DNA of 64,000 nt from Planctomycetota bacterium (GCA_016795285.1 JAEUIC010000019.1:74442-138441), one strand, 5' to 3'. Shown: positions 40,053 through 52,763, counted from the first letter of the stretch. Program-made: numbers and translations. The notes: generated by a model from the sequence alone, not told the origin.

Positions 40053-41399
40053 TCACCCGCCGCCCATCGCCACCCTCTTCCACAGCCCCGACGGCGCCAG
40101 CAGCGGCGCCGGCAGGAGCCAGATCACCACCTTCTTGCCGGCGAGCGGCGCGTCGCGGCGGGAGAGCGCTTCGCGGCAGGCGAGCTCGGCGCCGCCTTGC
40201 GGGGCGATCACGTCGATCGGCAGGCCGGTGAAGCGCACCAGCTGATCGACGAAGGAGCCGTGCAGCTCCTTGTGCATCGCCGCGAAGCTGTCGCCGAGCA
40301 GCACGATCGAGCTGCCGCGCGCCCGCTCGGCCGTCGGGCCCCCGCCCGCTCGCCACTCGACGGCGTTCACGCCGACCGCTTCGGAGGGCGCCCCCTCGGC
40401 CTGGCCGATCCCTTCGCCGCGCACCTGCCCGAGCCGACGCACGACGTCGAAGTCGCGCCCCTCGACGAAGCGGTGCGACGGCAGCGGGAGCTCAACGGCC
40501 GCGAGTTCGGCCGGTTCGAACTCGGCGAGACGCGCCGCCACCTGCTCCGCCGCGAGCTCGGCGCCGCGCGGCGTCCAGTGGTTGTTGCCGCGCAGGTAGA
40601 GGCGCGTGCGGCGCGGGTCGGGGTCGGTGCGTTGCGCCGTGAAGGCGGGCGCCAGATCGACCGACTCGACCCCCGCCTCGGCCAGCTTCGCGAGGAAGCG
40701 GGTGGTCGCCGCGACGCGCGGCGGCAGCGGAGTCGCGCCGGCGCGCGCCGGTAGCAGCAGCTCCGGCTCGAGCTCGGCGCGCGACGGGATCGGCACGAAG
40801 AGGAGCAGCGCCCCCGCCGCCGCGAGCTGCTGCTGCAGATCGACCAGCACGGCGAAGGGGTGGTCCTGCGCCTCGACGCGCAGCGCCAGCGGCAGCCCCG
40901 CGTCGCTTTCGCGCCCGTTCCAGGCGAGCCAGCCGCGCGCCGCGCTCTTCGGCAACCAGTCGTCGCCGAAGCGGCCGAACCGCTTGGCGCTCGGCTCGTC
41001 GACCAGCCCCTGCAACGCCGCAGCGAACTCGCGATCGACTACCGCCGCGTCGCCGCGCTCGAGCTCGCCCGCGCGCGCCAGCGCCGCCGCCTTGTCGCGC
41101 GCGAGGCGCTGCGCACGCGGCACGGCCGTGCGGGCGGGCGTGGGCGCAGGCTCGCCGCCCCCATCGCTCGCCCCATCGACCGCTGCTTCGCTTCGCGTTC
41201 CTGCCGCCGCTCCGTCCAACGCCTCGCCGCAGCCGGCGGACGGCAGCGCCGCCAGCAGTGCGAAGAGCGGGAACGACGGCAGCCAGCGCAGCCACGAGAA
41301 GAGCTCCCGCAGCAGCTCGAGCAGCGGGTGGCGGCGGCGACGGCGGCGCGGCTCGCGCTGCGGACGCTTCGCATCGTCGCGCTCGGTCCGAGGTTTCAT
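40053..41399 (-). CDS. AlgX/AlgJ-like SGNH protein, Asp of the catalytic pair replaced
   Basis: A 448-residue membrane-anchored or secreted protein: Arg-rich N-terminus, one hydrophobic helix (residues about 35-56, possibly ending in a Cys58 lipobox-like SAGC), then an SGNH-hydrolase-like fold. The serine block is GDSFA (Ser371). The His block is GNNHWTPRG (His274), where AlgX relatives have Asp two residues before the His; here it is Asn272. The family transfers acetyl groups to exported polysaccharides together with an AlgI-type MBOAT, encoded at 42727. It lies nine bases after its paralog at 41409, in one operon. Catalysis may be impaired. Confidence 0.85.
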   Translation of the reverse strand: MKPRTERDDAKRPQREPRRRRRRHPLLELLRELFSWLRWLPSFPLFALLAALPSAGCGEALDGAAAGTRSEAAVDGASDGGGEPAPTPARTAVPRAQRLARDKAAALARAGELERGDAAVVDREFAAALQGLVDEPSAKRFGRFGDDWLPKSAARGWLAWNGRESDAGLPLALRVEAQDHPFAVLVDLQQQLAAAGALLLFVPIPSRAELEPELLLPARAGATPLPPRVAATTRFLAKLAEAGVESVDLAPAFTAQRTDPDPRRTRLYLRGNNHWTPRGAELAAEQVAARLAEFEPAELAAVELPLPSHRFVEGRDFDVVRRLGQVRGEGIGQAEGAPSEAVGVNAVEWRAGGGPTAERARGSSIVLLGDSFAAMHKELHGSFVDQLVRFTGLPIDVIAPQGGAELACREALSRRDAPLAGKKVVIWLLPAPLLAPSGLWKRVAMGGG

Positions 41400-41408
41400 C
41401 TCACGCTC

Positions 41409-42608
41409 TCACTCGAAGAGCGCCACCGGCTTCCACTGCGGCGACACCACCAGCGCCGCCTCCTGCATCAGCCAGATCACCACCTTCTTGCCGGCGAGCC
41501 CGTCGCCGCGGCGGCGCAGCTTCTCGCGGCACTGCAGCTCTGCGCCGCCGGCCGGCACGATCGCGTCGATCGGCCAGCCGGTGAAGCGGAAGAGCTGGTC
41601 GTGGAAGGCGCCCGAGTACTCCTTGTGGAAGTCGGCGAAGCTGTCGCCGAGCAGCACGATCGGCCCGCGCTGCTTCGCCTCCTTCTGCAGCGGCGCGCCG
41701 AGCGGCGCGATCGAGTTCACCGCGATCGGCTCCGGCGTGGCGCCCGGCGCGTGGCCGTTCCCCTCGGCCATGAACTCGAACACGCGCCGGCGCACCGCGA
41801 ACGCCTTGCCCTCCTGGTAGGGCCCCGGCTTCCACCACTCCATCTGCGCCACGCGCTCGGCGGTGCGCTGGGCGGCGAGCTCGATGGCGCGCGGCGTCCA
41901 GTGCATGTTGAAGCGGTGGTAGAGGAAGCGGCGGCGCGGGTCGTCCTCGCCGGCGTCGTGCAGCGCGGCGAATTCGGGCGCCAAGTCGAGCACCTCGACG
42001 CCCGCCTCGTTCAGCGCCTGGAGGAAGCGAGTGTGCGCCGCGACCATGCCGCGGAAGAGCGGCGTCGCCTCGATGGCACCGTCGGCCGCCCCGCCGGCGG
42101 CGCGCGGCGTCGCGAGGCCCGGCACCACCAGCGCCGGCTCGAGCTGGAGCCGCGTCGGGAACGAGACGTAGAGGAACTCGATCCCGTGGGCGTGCAGCTG
42201 GTCGGAGAGGTCGCGCAGCGCGGTGAAGGGGTGGCCCGGCAGCTCGAGGTCGAGCGCGGTCGGCAGCGTGCGCCCCGCCGCGGGCCGATTCCAGTCGAGC
42301 CAGTGCTCGACGGTCACCAGCGAGACCTTGCCGTCGGCGACCGGCCACCACTTCTCGCCGTTGGCCTGCGCCCGCACCTCCTGCAGCGCAGCGCCGAACG
42401 CATCGTCGTGGCCGAACGCCTCCACCGCCGCGAGGTCGGCGGCGAGGCGGGCGCGATCGGCGGCGAGCCGCTCGGCCCGCGGCGTCGGAGTGCCGGGCGG
42501 CAGCGCCGCGGCCGCCTGCGCCGCGGCCGCCTGCGCCGCGGCCGCCGCGTGCGCGAACGGCAGCGCCGCGCAGGCGAGGCTCGCGAGCAACGGCAGCGAC
42601 CGTCTCAT
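41409..42608 (-). CDS. AlgX/AlgJ-like SGNH protein, Asp of the catalytic pair replaced
   Basis: A 399-residue exported paralog of the preceding gene. The signal peptide (LPLLASLACAALPFAHA) is followed by an Ala/Gln-rich linker. The serine block is GDSFADFHKE (Ser323). The His block is FNMHWTPRA (His236) with Asn234 where Asp is expected. The segment HPFTALRDLSDQLHAHGIEFLYV matches the same block in the other four paralogs. AGGGGA lies just upstream of the ATG. It is the first gene of the minus-strand pair and is divergent from the MBOAT gene, so both sides probably share a 118-bp control region. Confidence 0.87.
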   Translation of the reverse strand: MRRSLPLLASLACAALPFAHAAAAAQAAAAQAAAALPPGTPTPRAERLAADRARLAADLAAVEAFGHDDAFGAALQEVRAQANGEKWWPVADGKVSLVTVEHWLDWNRPAAGRTLPTALDLELPGHPFTALRDLSDQLHAHGIEFLYVSFPTRLQLEPALVVPGLATPRAAGGAADGAIEATPLFRGMVAAHTRFLQALNEAGVEVLDLAPEFAALHDAGEDDPRRRFLYHRFNMHWTPRAIELAAQRTAERVAQMEWWKPGPYQEGKAFAVRRRVFEFMAEGNGHAPGATPEPIAVNSIAPLGAPLQKEAKQRGPIVLLGDSFADFHKEYSGAFHDQLFRFTGWPIDAIVPAGGAELQCREKLRRRGDGLAGKKVVIWLMQEAALVVSPQWKPVALFE

Positions 42609-42726
42609 GTCATCCCCTGTCGGCGTGTCGATGGTGGCGGCTCGGCGTCACCGTCACGGCGGCGCCATCGTAGTACCATGCCCGCCCTCGAGCGGACGGA
42701 GGCACCGGAGCCACGGCAGGATCGCG

Positions 42727-44139
42727 ATGGTCTTCTCGACCCAGATCTTCCTCTTCTATTTCCTGCCGCTGACGCTGCTCGGCAACTACCTGCTGCCGGT
42801 GCGCTGGCGCAATCTCTTCCTCACGCTGGTCAGCTACGTCTTCTACGGCTGGTGGAACCCGTGGTTCGTCAGCCTGATGTTCCTGTCGAGCCTGATCGAC
42901 TGGTTCGCCGGCAAGGCGATCACCGCGCCCGGCGCCAGCCCGCGGCAGCGCAAGGCGGGGCTCTGGTTCTCGCTGGTCTCGAACCTCGCGCTGCTCGGCT
43001 ACTTCAAGTACGCGATGTTCGCGCAGGAGAACTGGAACCGGCTGGTCGAGCTCTGCGGCGGCACGCCGAGCCCGGTGCTGCTGATCACGCTGCCGGTCGG
43101 CATCAGCTTCTACACGTTCCAGACCATGTCCTACTCGATCGACCTCTACCGCGGCCAGGCGACCCGCGCGAAGAGCTTCATCGACTACATGTGCTTCGTC
43201 TCGCTCTTCCCGCAGCTGGTCGCCGGGCCGATCGTCCGCTACCAGGACGTCGCCGACCAGCTGCGCCACCGTCCGCAGAAGGGCGAGCTCTTCGCCGCCG
43301 GCGCCTTCGTCTTCATGTGCGGCTTCGCCAAGAAGGTGCTGCTGGCCAACACGGTGAGCCAGGCGGCCGACCTCTGCTTCGACGACGCCACCGCGCTCGG
43401 GGTCGGGACGGCGTGGTTCGGGCTGGTCTGCTTCTACTTCCAGCTCTACTTCGACTTCTCCGGCTACAGCGACATGGCGATCGGGCTCGGCAGGATGCTC
43501 GGCTTCACCTTCGTCGAGAACTTCGCCTCGCCCTACAAGGCGGGCAGCTTCACCGAGTTCTGGCAGCGCTGGCACCTGTCGCTCACCACCTTCCTGCGCG
43601 ACTACGTCTTCATCCCGCTCGGCGGCAGCCGCGGCTCGAAGTGGCAGACGGCGCGCAACACGATGATCACCTTCCTGCTCGGCGGGTTGTGGCACGGCGC
43701 GGCGTGGCGCTACATCATCTGGGGCGGCGCGCACGGCTTGATGCTGGTGCTGGAACGGCTGTCGGGGAAGGGCTGCCTCTGGTGGTTCCTGCCCAAGGTG
43801 GCGCGCACCGCCGTGATGGTGGCGATCTTCCAGTTCAACTGGATCGTCTTCCGCTGCGAGACGCTGCACGACGGTGCCGAGTACCTGCGCGCGATGTTCG
43901 GCGGCAACGGCACGGCGGCCGGGCAGGCGGTCCTCGCCGGGCAGATCGTCACGCCGTTCTACGTCGTCGCGCTGCTCGCCTGCGCGGCGGTCACCTTCCT
44001 CGGCACCGAGACGCGCCACCTCGTGGTGAAGGCGCAGAAGAGCTTCGCGGTCGCCTTCTTCGTGGTCGCGGTCTTCGCGGCGAGCGTGCTGGCGCTCTTC
44101 GCGCAGGCCGAGAACCCCTTCCTCTACTTCCGATTCTGA
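42727..44139 (+). CDS. MBOAT-family O-acyltransferase (AlgI type)
   Basis: A 470-residue polytopic membrane protein. The blocks LPVGISFYTFQTMSYSID, FPQLVAGPIVRY and QLYFDFSGYSDMAIGLGRM are diagnostic of AlgI/DltB-type MBOAT acyltransferases. The conserved catalytic His lies in GGLWHGAAW and a second conserved motif is FWQRWHLSLTTFLRDY. AlgI moves acetyl groups across the inner membrane for AlgJ/AlgX-type enzymes to place on a polysaccharide. The ATG at 42727 has AGGA upstream and a family-like N-terminus (FSTQIFLFYFLPL). It is the only MBOAT in a locus with five SGNH partners. The polymer is unknown. Confidence 0.95.
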   Translation: MVFSTQIFLFYFLPLTLLGNYLLPVRWRNLFLTLVSYVFYGWWNPWFVSLMFLSSLIDWFAGKAITAPGASPRQRKAGLWFSLVSNLALLGYFKYAMFAQENWNRLVELCGGTPSPVLLITLPVGISFYTFQTMSYSIDLYRGQATRAKSFIDYMCFVSLFPQLVAGPIVRYQDVADQLRHRPQKGELFAAGAFVFMCGFAKKVLLANTVSQAADLCFDDATALGVGTAWFGLVCFYFQLYFDFSGYSDMAIGLGRMLGFTFVENFASPYKAGSFTEFWQRWHLSLTTFLRDYVFIPLGGSRGSKWQTARNTMITFLLGGLWHGAAWRYIIWGGAHGLMLVLERLSGKGCLWWFLPKVARTAVMVAIFQFNWIVFRCETLHDGAEYLRAMFGGNGTAAGQAVLAGQIVTPFYVVALLACAAVTFLGTETRHLVVKAQKSFAVAFFVVAVFAASVLALFAQAENPFLYFRF

Positions 44140-44179
44140 GGCTCCCGCTCCCGAGGCGGCGGCGCAGCGAGGCGAGACC

Positions 44180-45955
<1,776 letters not shown>

Positions 45956-46003
45956 GGCGGGGCACCCGCCGCGGCCGGTGCGACGCGTGGCGCCAGCGCG
46001 CCG

Positions 46004-47119
46004 TCACTCCGGCAGGGCGACCCGCTTCCAGCGCGGCGACGGGATCAGCACCGCCTCGGAGAGCAGCCAGACCACCTGCTTCATGCTCTTCCAGCGCTCC
46101 GCGTCGCGCAGCGCGAGCTTCTTGCGGACCGCCTCCTGCGAGCCGTCGTCCGCCTTGATGAAGTCGAGCCGCTGCGCCGTGAAGCGGCCGAGCTGCGCGA
46201 CGAAGTCGCAGCCGCCGATCGAGTAGATCCGCGCGTTGCTGTCGCCGAGCACGACGATCGGCGCCTGCGGATCGACCCAGTCGAAGTAGTTGCGCCCCGA
46301 CTTGAGCGTGGCGCCGTTCACCACGGCGGGCTGTGCGCCGCGCTTGGCGATGGTCGGCTCGGGCGCGTACTTGAAGTCCTCCTGCACGATCGTGAAGTCG
46401 CGGCCCGCGACGAGCTTCCCCGGCACGTGGCCCGGCAGCTCCTTCAGCCGCCGCGCCGCGACGCGCGCCGCGAGCTCGTAGCCGCGCGGCGTGAGGTGCG
46501 GATCGGTGGTCAGGTAGAGCGGCGCATCGGCGCGCCGCCCCGCCACGAACTCGTCGAGCAGGCTCTCGGCGGCGACGCCGCGCGCCGCCAGCTCGGCAAC
46601 GAACTGCTGCGTGGCGCTGCCGAACCCGGGGAAGCCGGCGAGATCGAGGTCGACCACGTGCTCGGGATGGACCTCGATGCGCGTCGGCAGCAGCACGACC
46701 AGCAGGTCGATGCCACGGACGCGCAGCTGCTCGGCGAAGTCGACGATGGCCGCGAGCGGATGGTGCTCGAGCTCGACGTCGAGCGCGGCGACCGGTCGCC
46801 CCGGTCGGACCGGCGCGTGCCATTGCGCGAAGTTGCGCAGGATGCGCGGCGGCAGGCACCCCTCCTTCAGCGGGACGAAGGGCAGCGCGTCGGCGTCCTC
46901 GGGCAGCTCGGCGCAGAGGCGCGCCAGCTCGGCGCGGAAGCGCTCCTCCTGGCCGAACGCGACGATCGCCGCGTGGCGCGCGAGGGCGGCGCGCTCCTGC
47001 GCTTCGAGGACCGCTTGCGGCGCGGCGGCGGGCGCGGCCGGCGGCACGGGGCGCGGCGGCTGCTGCTGCGGCGCGAACGGGGCGGCGCAGAGCGCGGCGA
47101 GCAGCGCGACGCGCGTCAT
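46004..47119 (-). CDS. AlgX/AlgJ-like SGNH protein
   Basis: A 371-residue exported protein with a short signal peptide (VALLAALCAAPFA) and a Pro/Ala/Gln linker. The catalytic pair is kept: Asp206-Pro-His208 in TTDPHLTPRG, although the usual Trp after His is Leu. The serine block is GDSNARIYS (Ser294). The ATG overlaps the upstream paralog's stop by four bases (ATGA), so the two are translated together. It is one of five paralogs around the MBOAT gene, and convergent with the 44180 gene. Confidence 0.85.
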   Translation of the reverse strand: MTRVALLAALCAAPFAPQQQPPRPVPPAAPAAAPQAVLEAQERAALARHAAIVAFGQEERFRAELARLCAELPEDADALPFVPLKEGCLPPRILRNFAQWHAPVRPGRPVAALDVELEHHPLAAIVDFAEQLRVRGIDLLVVLLPTRIEVHPEHVVDLDLAGFPGFGSATQQFVAELAARGVAAESLLDEFVAGRRADAPLYLTTDPHLTPRGYELAARVAARRLKELPGHVPGKLVAGRDFTIVQEDFKYAPEPTIAKRGAQPAVVNGATLKSGRNYFDWVDPQAPIVVLGDSNARIYSIGGCDFVAQLGRFTAQRLDFIKADDGSQEAVRKKLALRDAERWKSMKQVVWLLSEAVLIPSPRWKRVALPE

Positions 47120-48348
47120 CGTTCGCCCTCGTCGATCGGGAAGAGCTCGATCGGGTCGACCTTCACCGCCTTCAAGCGCAGCTGCTCGGGCAGGAGCCAG
47201 ATCGCGAGCTTCTTGCCCTTCCACTGCCCCCGCTCGCGGCGCGCGAGCTTCTGGCGCACCTGCGTCTGGCCGCCGCTGGTGGCGAAGACGGCGTCGATCT
47301 TCCAGCCGGTGAAGCGGCAGAGCTGGCTGCAGAAGTCGGCCGCCCACTCGTTGTGGACGCGCACGTAGCTGTCGCCGAAGACGAGGATCGGGCTCTTCGC
47401 GTCGACCACGTTGAAGGGGCGCGAGTTGGCCACCAGCACGTGGCCGCGCATCGTCTCGTCGCGCGCCCCCTTGCTGGCGAGGTCGCTGCCCGCGACGTAC
47501 GGGATGCCGCGCTCCTCGACGTGGTAGTGGCGACCGGCCGGCCACGGCCCCGGCTTGAACCACGGGTACTGCGCGATGCGCTCCGCCACCTTCTCGGCGC
47601 CGAGCGTCGAACCGCGCACGGTCCAGTGCGGATCGCTCTTCAGGAAGAGCAGGTCGTCGCTGCCGCCGATCGCGCCGCGCGCGGCGACGAACGGCGCGGT
47701 GAGCGAGAGCGCCTCGACCCCCTCGCGCGTCGCCTCGACCAGCAGGCGCGTGAGGTTCGAGCCGAAGCCGGCGAACCCCTCGAGCGGCAGCTCGGGGAGC
47801 ACCGCCTCGGGATAGACCGAGAGCTTCGAGGGCACGGTGACCACGAGGAAGTCGATCCCCTGCTCGGCGAACTGCCGATCGAGGTCGACCAGGTCGAGCA
47901 GCGCCGGCAGCGTGCCGTCCTCGTTCGGCTCGCGCTTCTCGAGCGGCCCCGGGATCTTCGAGGTCGCGATGTTGCGCATCAGCGTCTCGGTGAAGACCCA
48001 GTCGCCCACCTCGACGTAGGTGATTTCGGCGTGCTCCGCGACCCACGCCGTGTGGAGCGCCCGCGTCGCCTCGACCCACTCCGGCTCGTGGCCGAAGCGC
48101 TCCATCGCGGCGAGCTGCCGGTCGAGCGCCTCCTTCTGCTTGGCGAGGCGCGCCTTGCGCCGCGGGTCGGCGCGATCGACCGGCGGCCGGATCCCGGTGA
48201 CCGGCGGCCGCTCGTCGGCGAAGACCGGGACCGGCGCGACCACCGGCGCGGTCGCGGTGCCGCCGACCGGGGGCGGCGCTTCCTGCAACGCGAGCGCGCC
48301 GATCAGCAGGCCGCCGCCGACGTCGATCGCTCGCACCAAGGCTCGCAT
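47116..48348 (-). CDS. AlgX/AlgJ-like SGNH protein
   Basis: A 410-residue protein with an N-terminal hydrophobic segment (IDVGGGLLIGALALQ) and a Pro/Val-rich linker. The catalytic pair is intact: Asp239-Pro-His241 in KSDPHWTVRG, and Ser327 in FGDSYVRVH. The chosen ATG at 48348 gives a plausible signal or anchor; a start 51 bases further upstream would begin with Arg/Pro-rich sequence. GAAGGA lies about 11 bases upstream. It is divergent from the OPT transporter gene, with 99 bp between the two starts, and is the first of a two-gene operon with the 46004 gene. Confidence 0.85.
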   Translation of the reverse strand: MRALVRAIDVGGGLLIGALALQEAPPPVGGTATAPVVAPVPVFADERPPVTGIRPPVDRADPRRKARLAKQKEALDRQLAAMERFGHEPEWVEATRALHTAWVAEHAEITYVEVGDWVFTETLMRNIATSKIPGPLEKREPNEDGTLPALLDLVDLDRQFAEQGIDFLVVTVPSKLSVYPEAVLPELPLEGFAGFGSNLTRLLVEATREGVEALSLTAPFVAARGAIGGSDDLLFLKSDPHWTVRGSTLGAEKVAERIAQYPWFKPGPWPAGRHYHVEERGIPYVAGSDLASKGARDETMRGHVLVANSRPFNVVDAKSPILVFGDSYVRVHNEWAADFCSQLCRFTGWKIDAVFATSGGQTQVRQKLARRERGQWKGKKLAIWLLPEQLRLKAVKVDPIELFPIDEGER

Positions 48349-48447
48349 CCTTCGCGGGATCCTTCGAGGCGGCGCGACGATACGAACGGCGCCCGGCATG
48401 GGAAGATCGCCCGCCCGCGCCGCGCCGGCGCGAACGGAGCGCAGACG

Positions 48448-50352
48448 ATGGCAGAGAACTCGGCGTCCGATCCCTCCCGCGAGCTGTCGGTCAAGTCGGT
48501 CGCCTGCGGGCTCCTCTTCGGCGCATTGTTCGGCGCCGCCAATGCCTACCTCGGATTGAAGGCGGGGCTCACCGTCTCCACCTCGATCCCGATCGCGGTG
48601 CTCTCGGCGGCCGCCTTCCGCCTGATGGGCGGCGGCACGATCCTCGAGGCGAACCTCTCGCAGACGATCGGCAGCGCGTCGAGCTCGCTCGCGACCGGAA
48701 CGATCTTCACGATCCCGGCGCTCTTCATGTGGGGCGAGCGGCCGGGCTACGCGCAGATCGCGCTGCTGGCGCTGTGCGGCGGGCTGCTCGGCATCTTCGC
48801 GATGGTGCCGCTGCGCCGGCTCCTGATCGTGCAGGGCGACGCCGAGCTCCCCTACCCCGAGGGGCGCGCCTGCGCCGAGGTGCTGAAGAACGCGAAGAGC
48901 GGCGCCAGCAACGGCCGCTGGATCTTCATCGGGCTCGGCGTCGGCGCGCTGCTCAAGCTGCTGATCAGCGGCTGGCCGCTCCTCTCCGCGCCCGACGCGG
49001 CGGCCGGCGGGCTGCGCTACGTGCCGGAGGAGCTGAAGCTCACGCTCGACTTCCTGCCGAACGGCGCGCTCACGCTCAGCATCGACGCGGTGCTGCTGGC
49101 GGTCGGCTTCATCGTCGGCTACCGCGCGGCGTCGGTGATGGTGGCGGGCGGCCTCCTCTCCGCGCTGGTCCTCTATCCGCTGGTCACCAAGATGCACGCG
49201 GTCGGCGTCGCGGCCGACGGCGGCGCCGCCGCGGAGCTGAGCTTCGGCGCGGCGAAGGGGTACGTGCGCTACCTCGGCATCGGCGCGGTGGCGGCAGCCG
49301 GCCTCATCACCGTGCTGAAGACGGCGCCGACCATGGGGAAGAGCTTCGCCGCGGTCGCGCGCGGGCTGAAGCGCGGCAGCGCGGCGAACGGCGACGTGGC
49401 GACCGATCGCGACCTCCCGGCGTGGACGCTGATCGTCGGGCTGGCGGCGCTCGGCGCGGTGCTGGCGTTCGTGCCGGGCGTGCTGGCGGGCGACCTGCCG
49501 CTCCACCTGCGCCTGCTCGCCGCCGGCGCGGTGATCCTCTTCGGCTTCCTCTTCGTGCCGGTCAGCTCGCGGCTGGTCGGCGTGATCGGCGTCTCGTCGA
49601 ACCCGACCTCCGCGATGGCGCTGATCACGCTGGCCGGCACCGCGCTCTTCTTCGTGCTGCTCGGCCGCGCGGAGGAGCCCGGCACGAAGGCGGCGGTGCT
49701 GACGGTCGGCACGGTCGTCTGCGTCGCCGCGTCGAAGGCGGGCGACATCTCGCAGGACCTGAAGACCGGCTGGCTGGTGGGCGGCTCGCCGGCGCGCCAG
49801 CAGGTCGGACAGATCGCCGCGGCGCTGCTCTCGAGCTGGGTGGTTGCCGGCGTCGTGATGATGATCGGCAGCCAGGAGGACGGCGGCTTCACCGGCCCGA
49901 ACGCGATGCCGGCGCCGCAAGCCAACCTGATGAAGACGATCATCGAGGCGGTGGTCGGCGGGTCGCTCCCGTGGGACCTCGTCGCGATGGGCGGCGGCAT
50001 CACGCTGGTGAGCGCGCTGGTCGGGTTGGCGCCGCTGCAGATCGCGCTCGGCATCTACCTGCCGCTCGCGACGATGACGACGATCTTCGTCGGCGGCTGC
50101 GTGCGCCGCTTCGTCGAGGCGCGCGCGCAGGGCGATGCGCAGGCGGTCGAGGGCGGCGTGCTCTGCGCGTCGGGCTTCGTCGCGGGCGTCGGCCTCGCCG
50201 GCGTGACGCTGGTCGGCTACGCCTTCGCGGCCGACTCGAAGCGGCTCGGCGAGCTGCCCCACCCGAACGGCGCGGAGAACGTCGCCGCGCTGCTGCTCCT
50301 CGCGGTGGCGAGCTTCCTGCTGGTGCGCGCGGGGCGCCGCGAGCGCGCGTGA
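48448..50352 (+). CDS. OPT-family transporter
   Basis: A 634-residue membrane protein with about 14-16 hydrophobic segments. The N-terminal GALFGAANAYLGLKAGLTVSTSIP, the NLSQTIGSASSSLATG segment and GDAELPYPEGRACAEVLK are characteristic of bacterial members of the oligopeptide transporter (OPT) family. KAGDISQDLKTGWLVGGSPARQQ is a further hallmark block. Characterised relatives move peptides or metal-chelate complexes; the bacterial substrate is uncertain. The ATG at 48448 has GGAG nine bases upstream. It ends 34 bp before the convergent ABC permease gene. Confidence 0.93.
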   Translation: MAENSASDPSRELSVKSVACGLLFGALFGAANAYLGLKAGLTVSTSIPIAVLSAAAFRLMGGGTILEANLSQTIGSASSSLATGTIFTIPALFMWGERPGYAQIALLALCGGLLGIFAMVPLRRLLIVQGDAELPYPEGRACAEVLKNAKSGASNGRWIFIGLGVGALLKLLISGWPLLSAPDAAAGGLRYVPEELKLTLDFLPNGALTLSIDAVLLAVGFIVGYRAASVMVAGGLLSALVLYPLVTKMHAVGVAADGGAAAELSFGAAKGYVRYLGIGAVAAAGLITVLKTAPTMGKSFAAVARGLKRGSAANGDVATDRDLPAWTLIVGLAALGAVLAFVPGVLAGDLPLHLRLLAAGAVILFGFLFVPVSSRLVGVIGVSSNPTSAMALITLAGTALFFVLLGRAEEPGTKAAVLTVGTVVCVAASKAGDISQDLKTGWLVGGSPARQQVGQIAAALLSSWVVAGVVMMIGSQEDGGFTGPNAMPAPQANLMKTIIEAVVGGSLPWDLVAMGGGITLVSALVGLAPLQIALGIYLPLATMTTIFVGGCVRRFVEARAQGDAQAVEGGVLCASGFVAGVGLAGVTLVGYAFAADSKRLGELPHPNGAENVAALLLLAVASFLLVRAGRRERA

Positions 50353-50386
50353 GCGCAGCGGCCGGGCGCGGCGGCGCGGCGGCGCG

Positions 50387-51963
50387 TCACTCCGCCGCTT
50401 CGGCCGAGCGCGCTTCGTAGAGGTGGACGAGCAGGAAGAAGAGGGAGGCGGCGATCGCCACTTCGAGGCCGATGGCCGCCGCCACCGCCCAGTAGGGATC
50501 GGCGACGCGCGGCAGCAGCCACCACCAGAGCAGCGCACCGGGCGCGGCCGCGGCGAGCCACGCGATCGGCCGCAGCATCTGCATCGGCGAGCCGCCCGGC
50601 GCGCCGCGCGTGGCGCCCCCCTTCCCCGCGAAGAGGAAGGGGGCGAGGTTGTCGATCACGACCGCGAGGAACATCAGCAGCGGGATCGCGAGCGCCGGGC
50701 CGGCGGCCGGCAGCTCGCCGGTCGGGTCGGCGACGATCAGCGCCAGCAGCAGCGCCTCCTGCAGCAGCACGCCGACCAGCCACGGCACCAGCAGCTCGGC
50801 CAGCGTGAGGGCGGCCGGCGCGAGCGGCAGCGCGCGCAGCTCGGCGAGGCGGTCGAACTCGCGGCGCAGGTCGAAGGCGAGCGCGCTCGACCAGAAGATG
50901 GTGGCGACCAGCAGCGAGCCGAGCGCGACGTTGGCGCCGACGCCGCGGCGCACGGTGAACGCCGCCGGCAGCACCACCATCAAGCCGATCAGGATCCCCG
51001 GCAGCACGGTGCGCCACGAGCGGCCGAGCACGATCAGGTTCTTCCAGACCAGCGCGCCCGCGCCGCGGAAGAGGAGCCGCGACGGCGGCAGCGCCAGCGA
51101 GCGGCCGCGCCGCCCCTCGGTGAGCTCGACCACGACGCCGTCGCGCCGCCGCGTCGCCTTGGCGAGCCGCGTGGTCGTCGCGACCGACTCCTCGAGGAAG
51201 TCGAACTCGGGCAGGAGCAGCAGCGCAAGCGAGCCGGCCGCGCCGAGCACGAGGCGGCCGAGCGCGAACCCGATCGCGAGCGGCGTCTCGCCGTAGACGA
51301 AGTCGCTGCACGCCGCGGCCGGGAAGAAGAGCACGCGCGCGATCGGCGAGGCGGCTGCGGGGCCGATCAGCTGGACGAGGCCGCCGCGCTCCGCGATCGC
51401 CCAGACGAGGTAGGCGAGCGACCCGAACAGCGCCAGCAACGCCAGCAGCCGCCCCGCCGACTGCAGCCGCGCCGCCACCGCCTCGGAGCAGCGGGTGATG
51501 AGGACGGCGACCAGCAGCTGCAGGTGGAGCGCAGTCACCTGGAGGAAGACCATGCCGACGAAGAAGCGGCCCGGTCGCTCGAGGCGCAGCCCGAAGGCGA
51601 GCAGCATGAAGCTGACCGAGACCAGCGTCAGCGGCCACATCTGCAGCAGCCGCCAGACCAGCAGCTGGCGCGGCGTGAAGGGCGCCGGGAAGAGGAAGTC
51701 GACGTCGGCCAGCGCGAAGCGCGGCCCCTGCTGCGCGAAGCCGCTGGCGATCGACATGGTGAAGATCATCGCGCCGAGCACGGCGAACGACTCGCGCGTG
51801 AGCGGCGGCGCGCCTTCGCCGGCCGTCGAGGTCCACGCGAGGAAGCCGACGGCGGCCAGCACGACCAGCACGCCGAAGAGGCGACTCGGATGGCGGAGCG
51901 ACCGGCCGAACTGCCGGAGGACCCCGCGCTGCCGGAGCCACCAGAGACGGAGCAGCAGCGCCG

Positions 51964-51967
<4 letters not shown>
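50387..51967 (-). CDS. ABC exporter membrane subunit
   Basis: A 526-residue protein with two clusters of membrane helices (around residues 30-260 and 340-515) separated by a charged linker. It resembles the putative ABC exporter family (PF16962-like), which pairs with a separate ATPase. The start is a GTG whose sequence overlaps the ATPase stop (GTGA), giving MTALLLRLWWLRQRG; a longer open frame upstream is a shadow of the ATPase gene. Substrate unknown. Confidence 0.82.
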
Positions 51968-52713
<746 letters not shown>

Positions 52714-52763
52714 GCGCGCGCTCCCGTGGTCCCTTCCGAGCGCGCCAGTATGCTCGCGAACTC

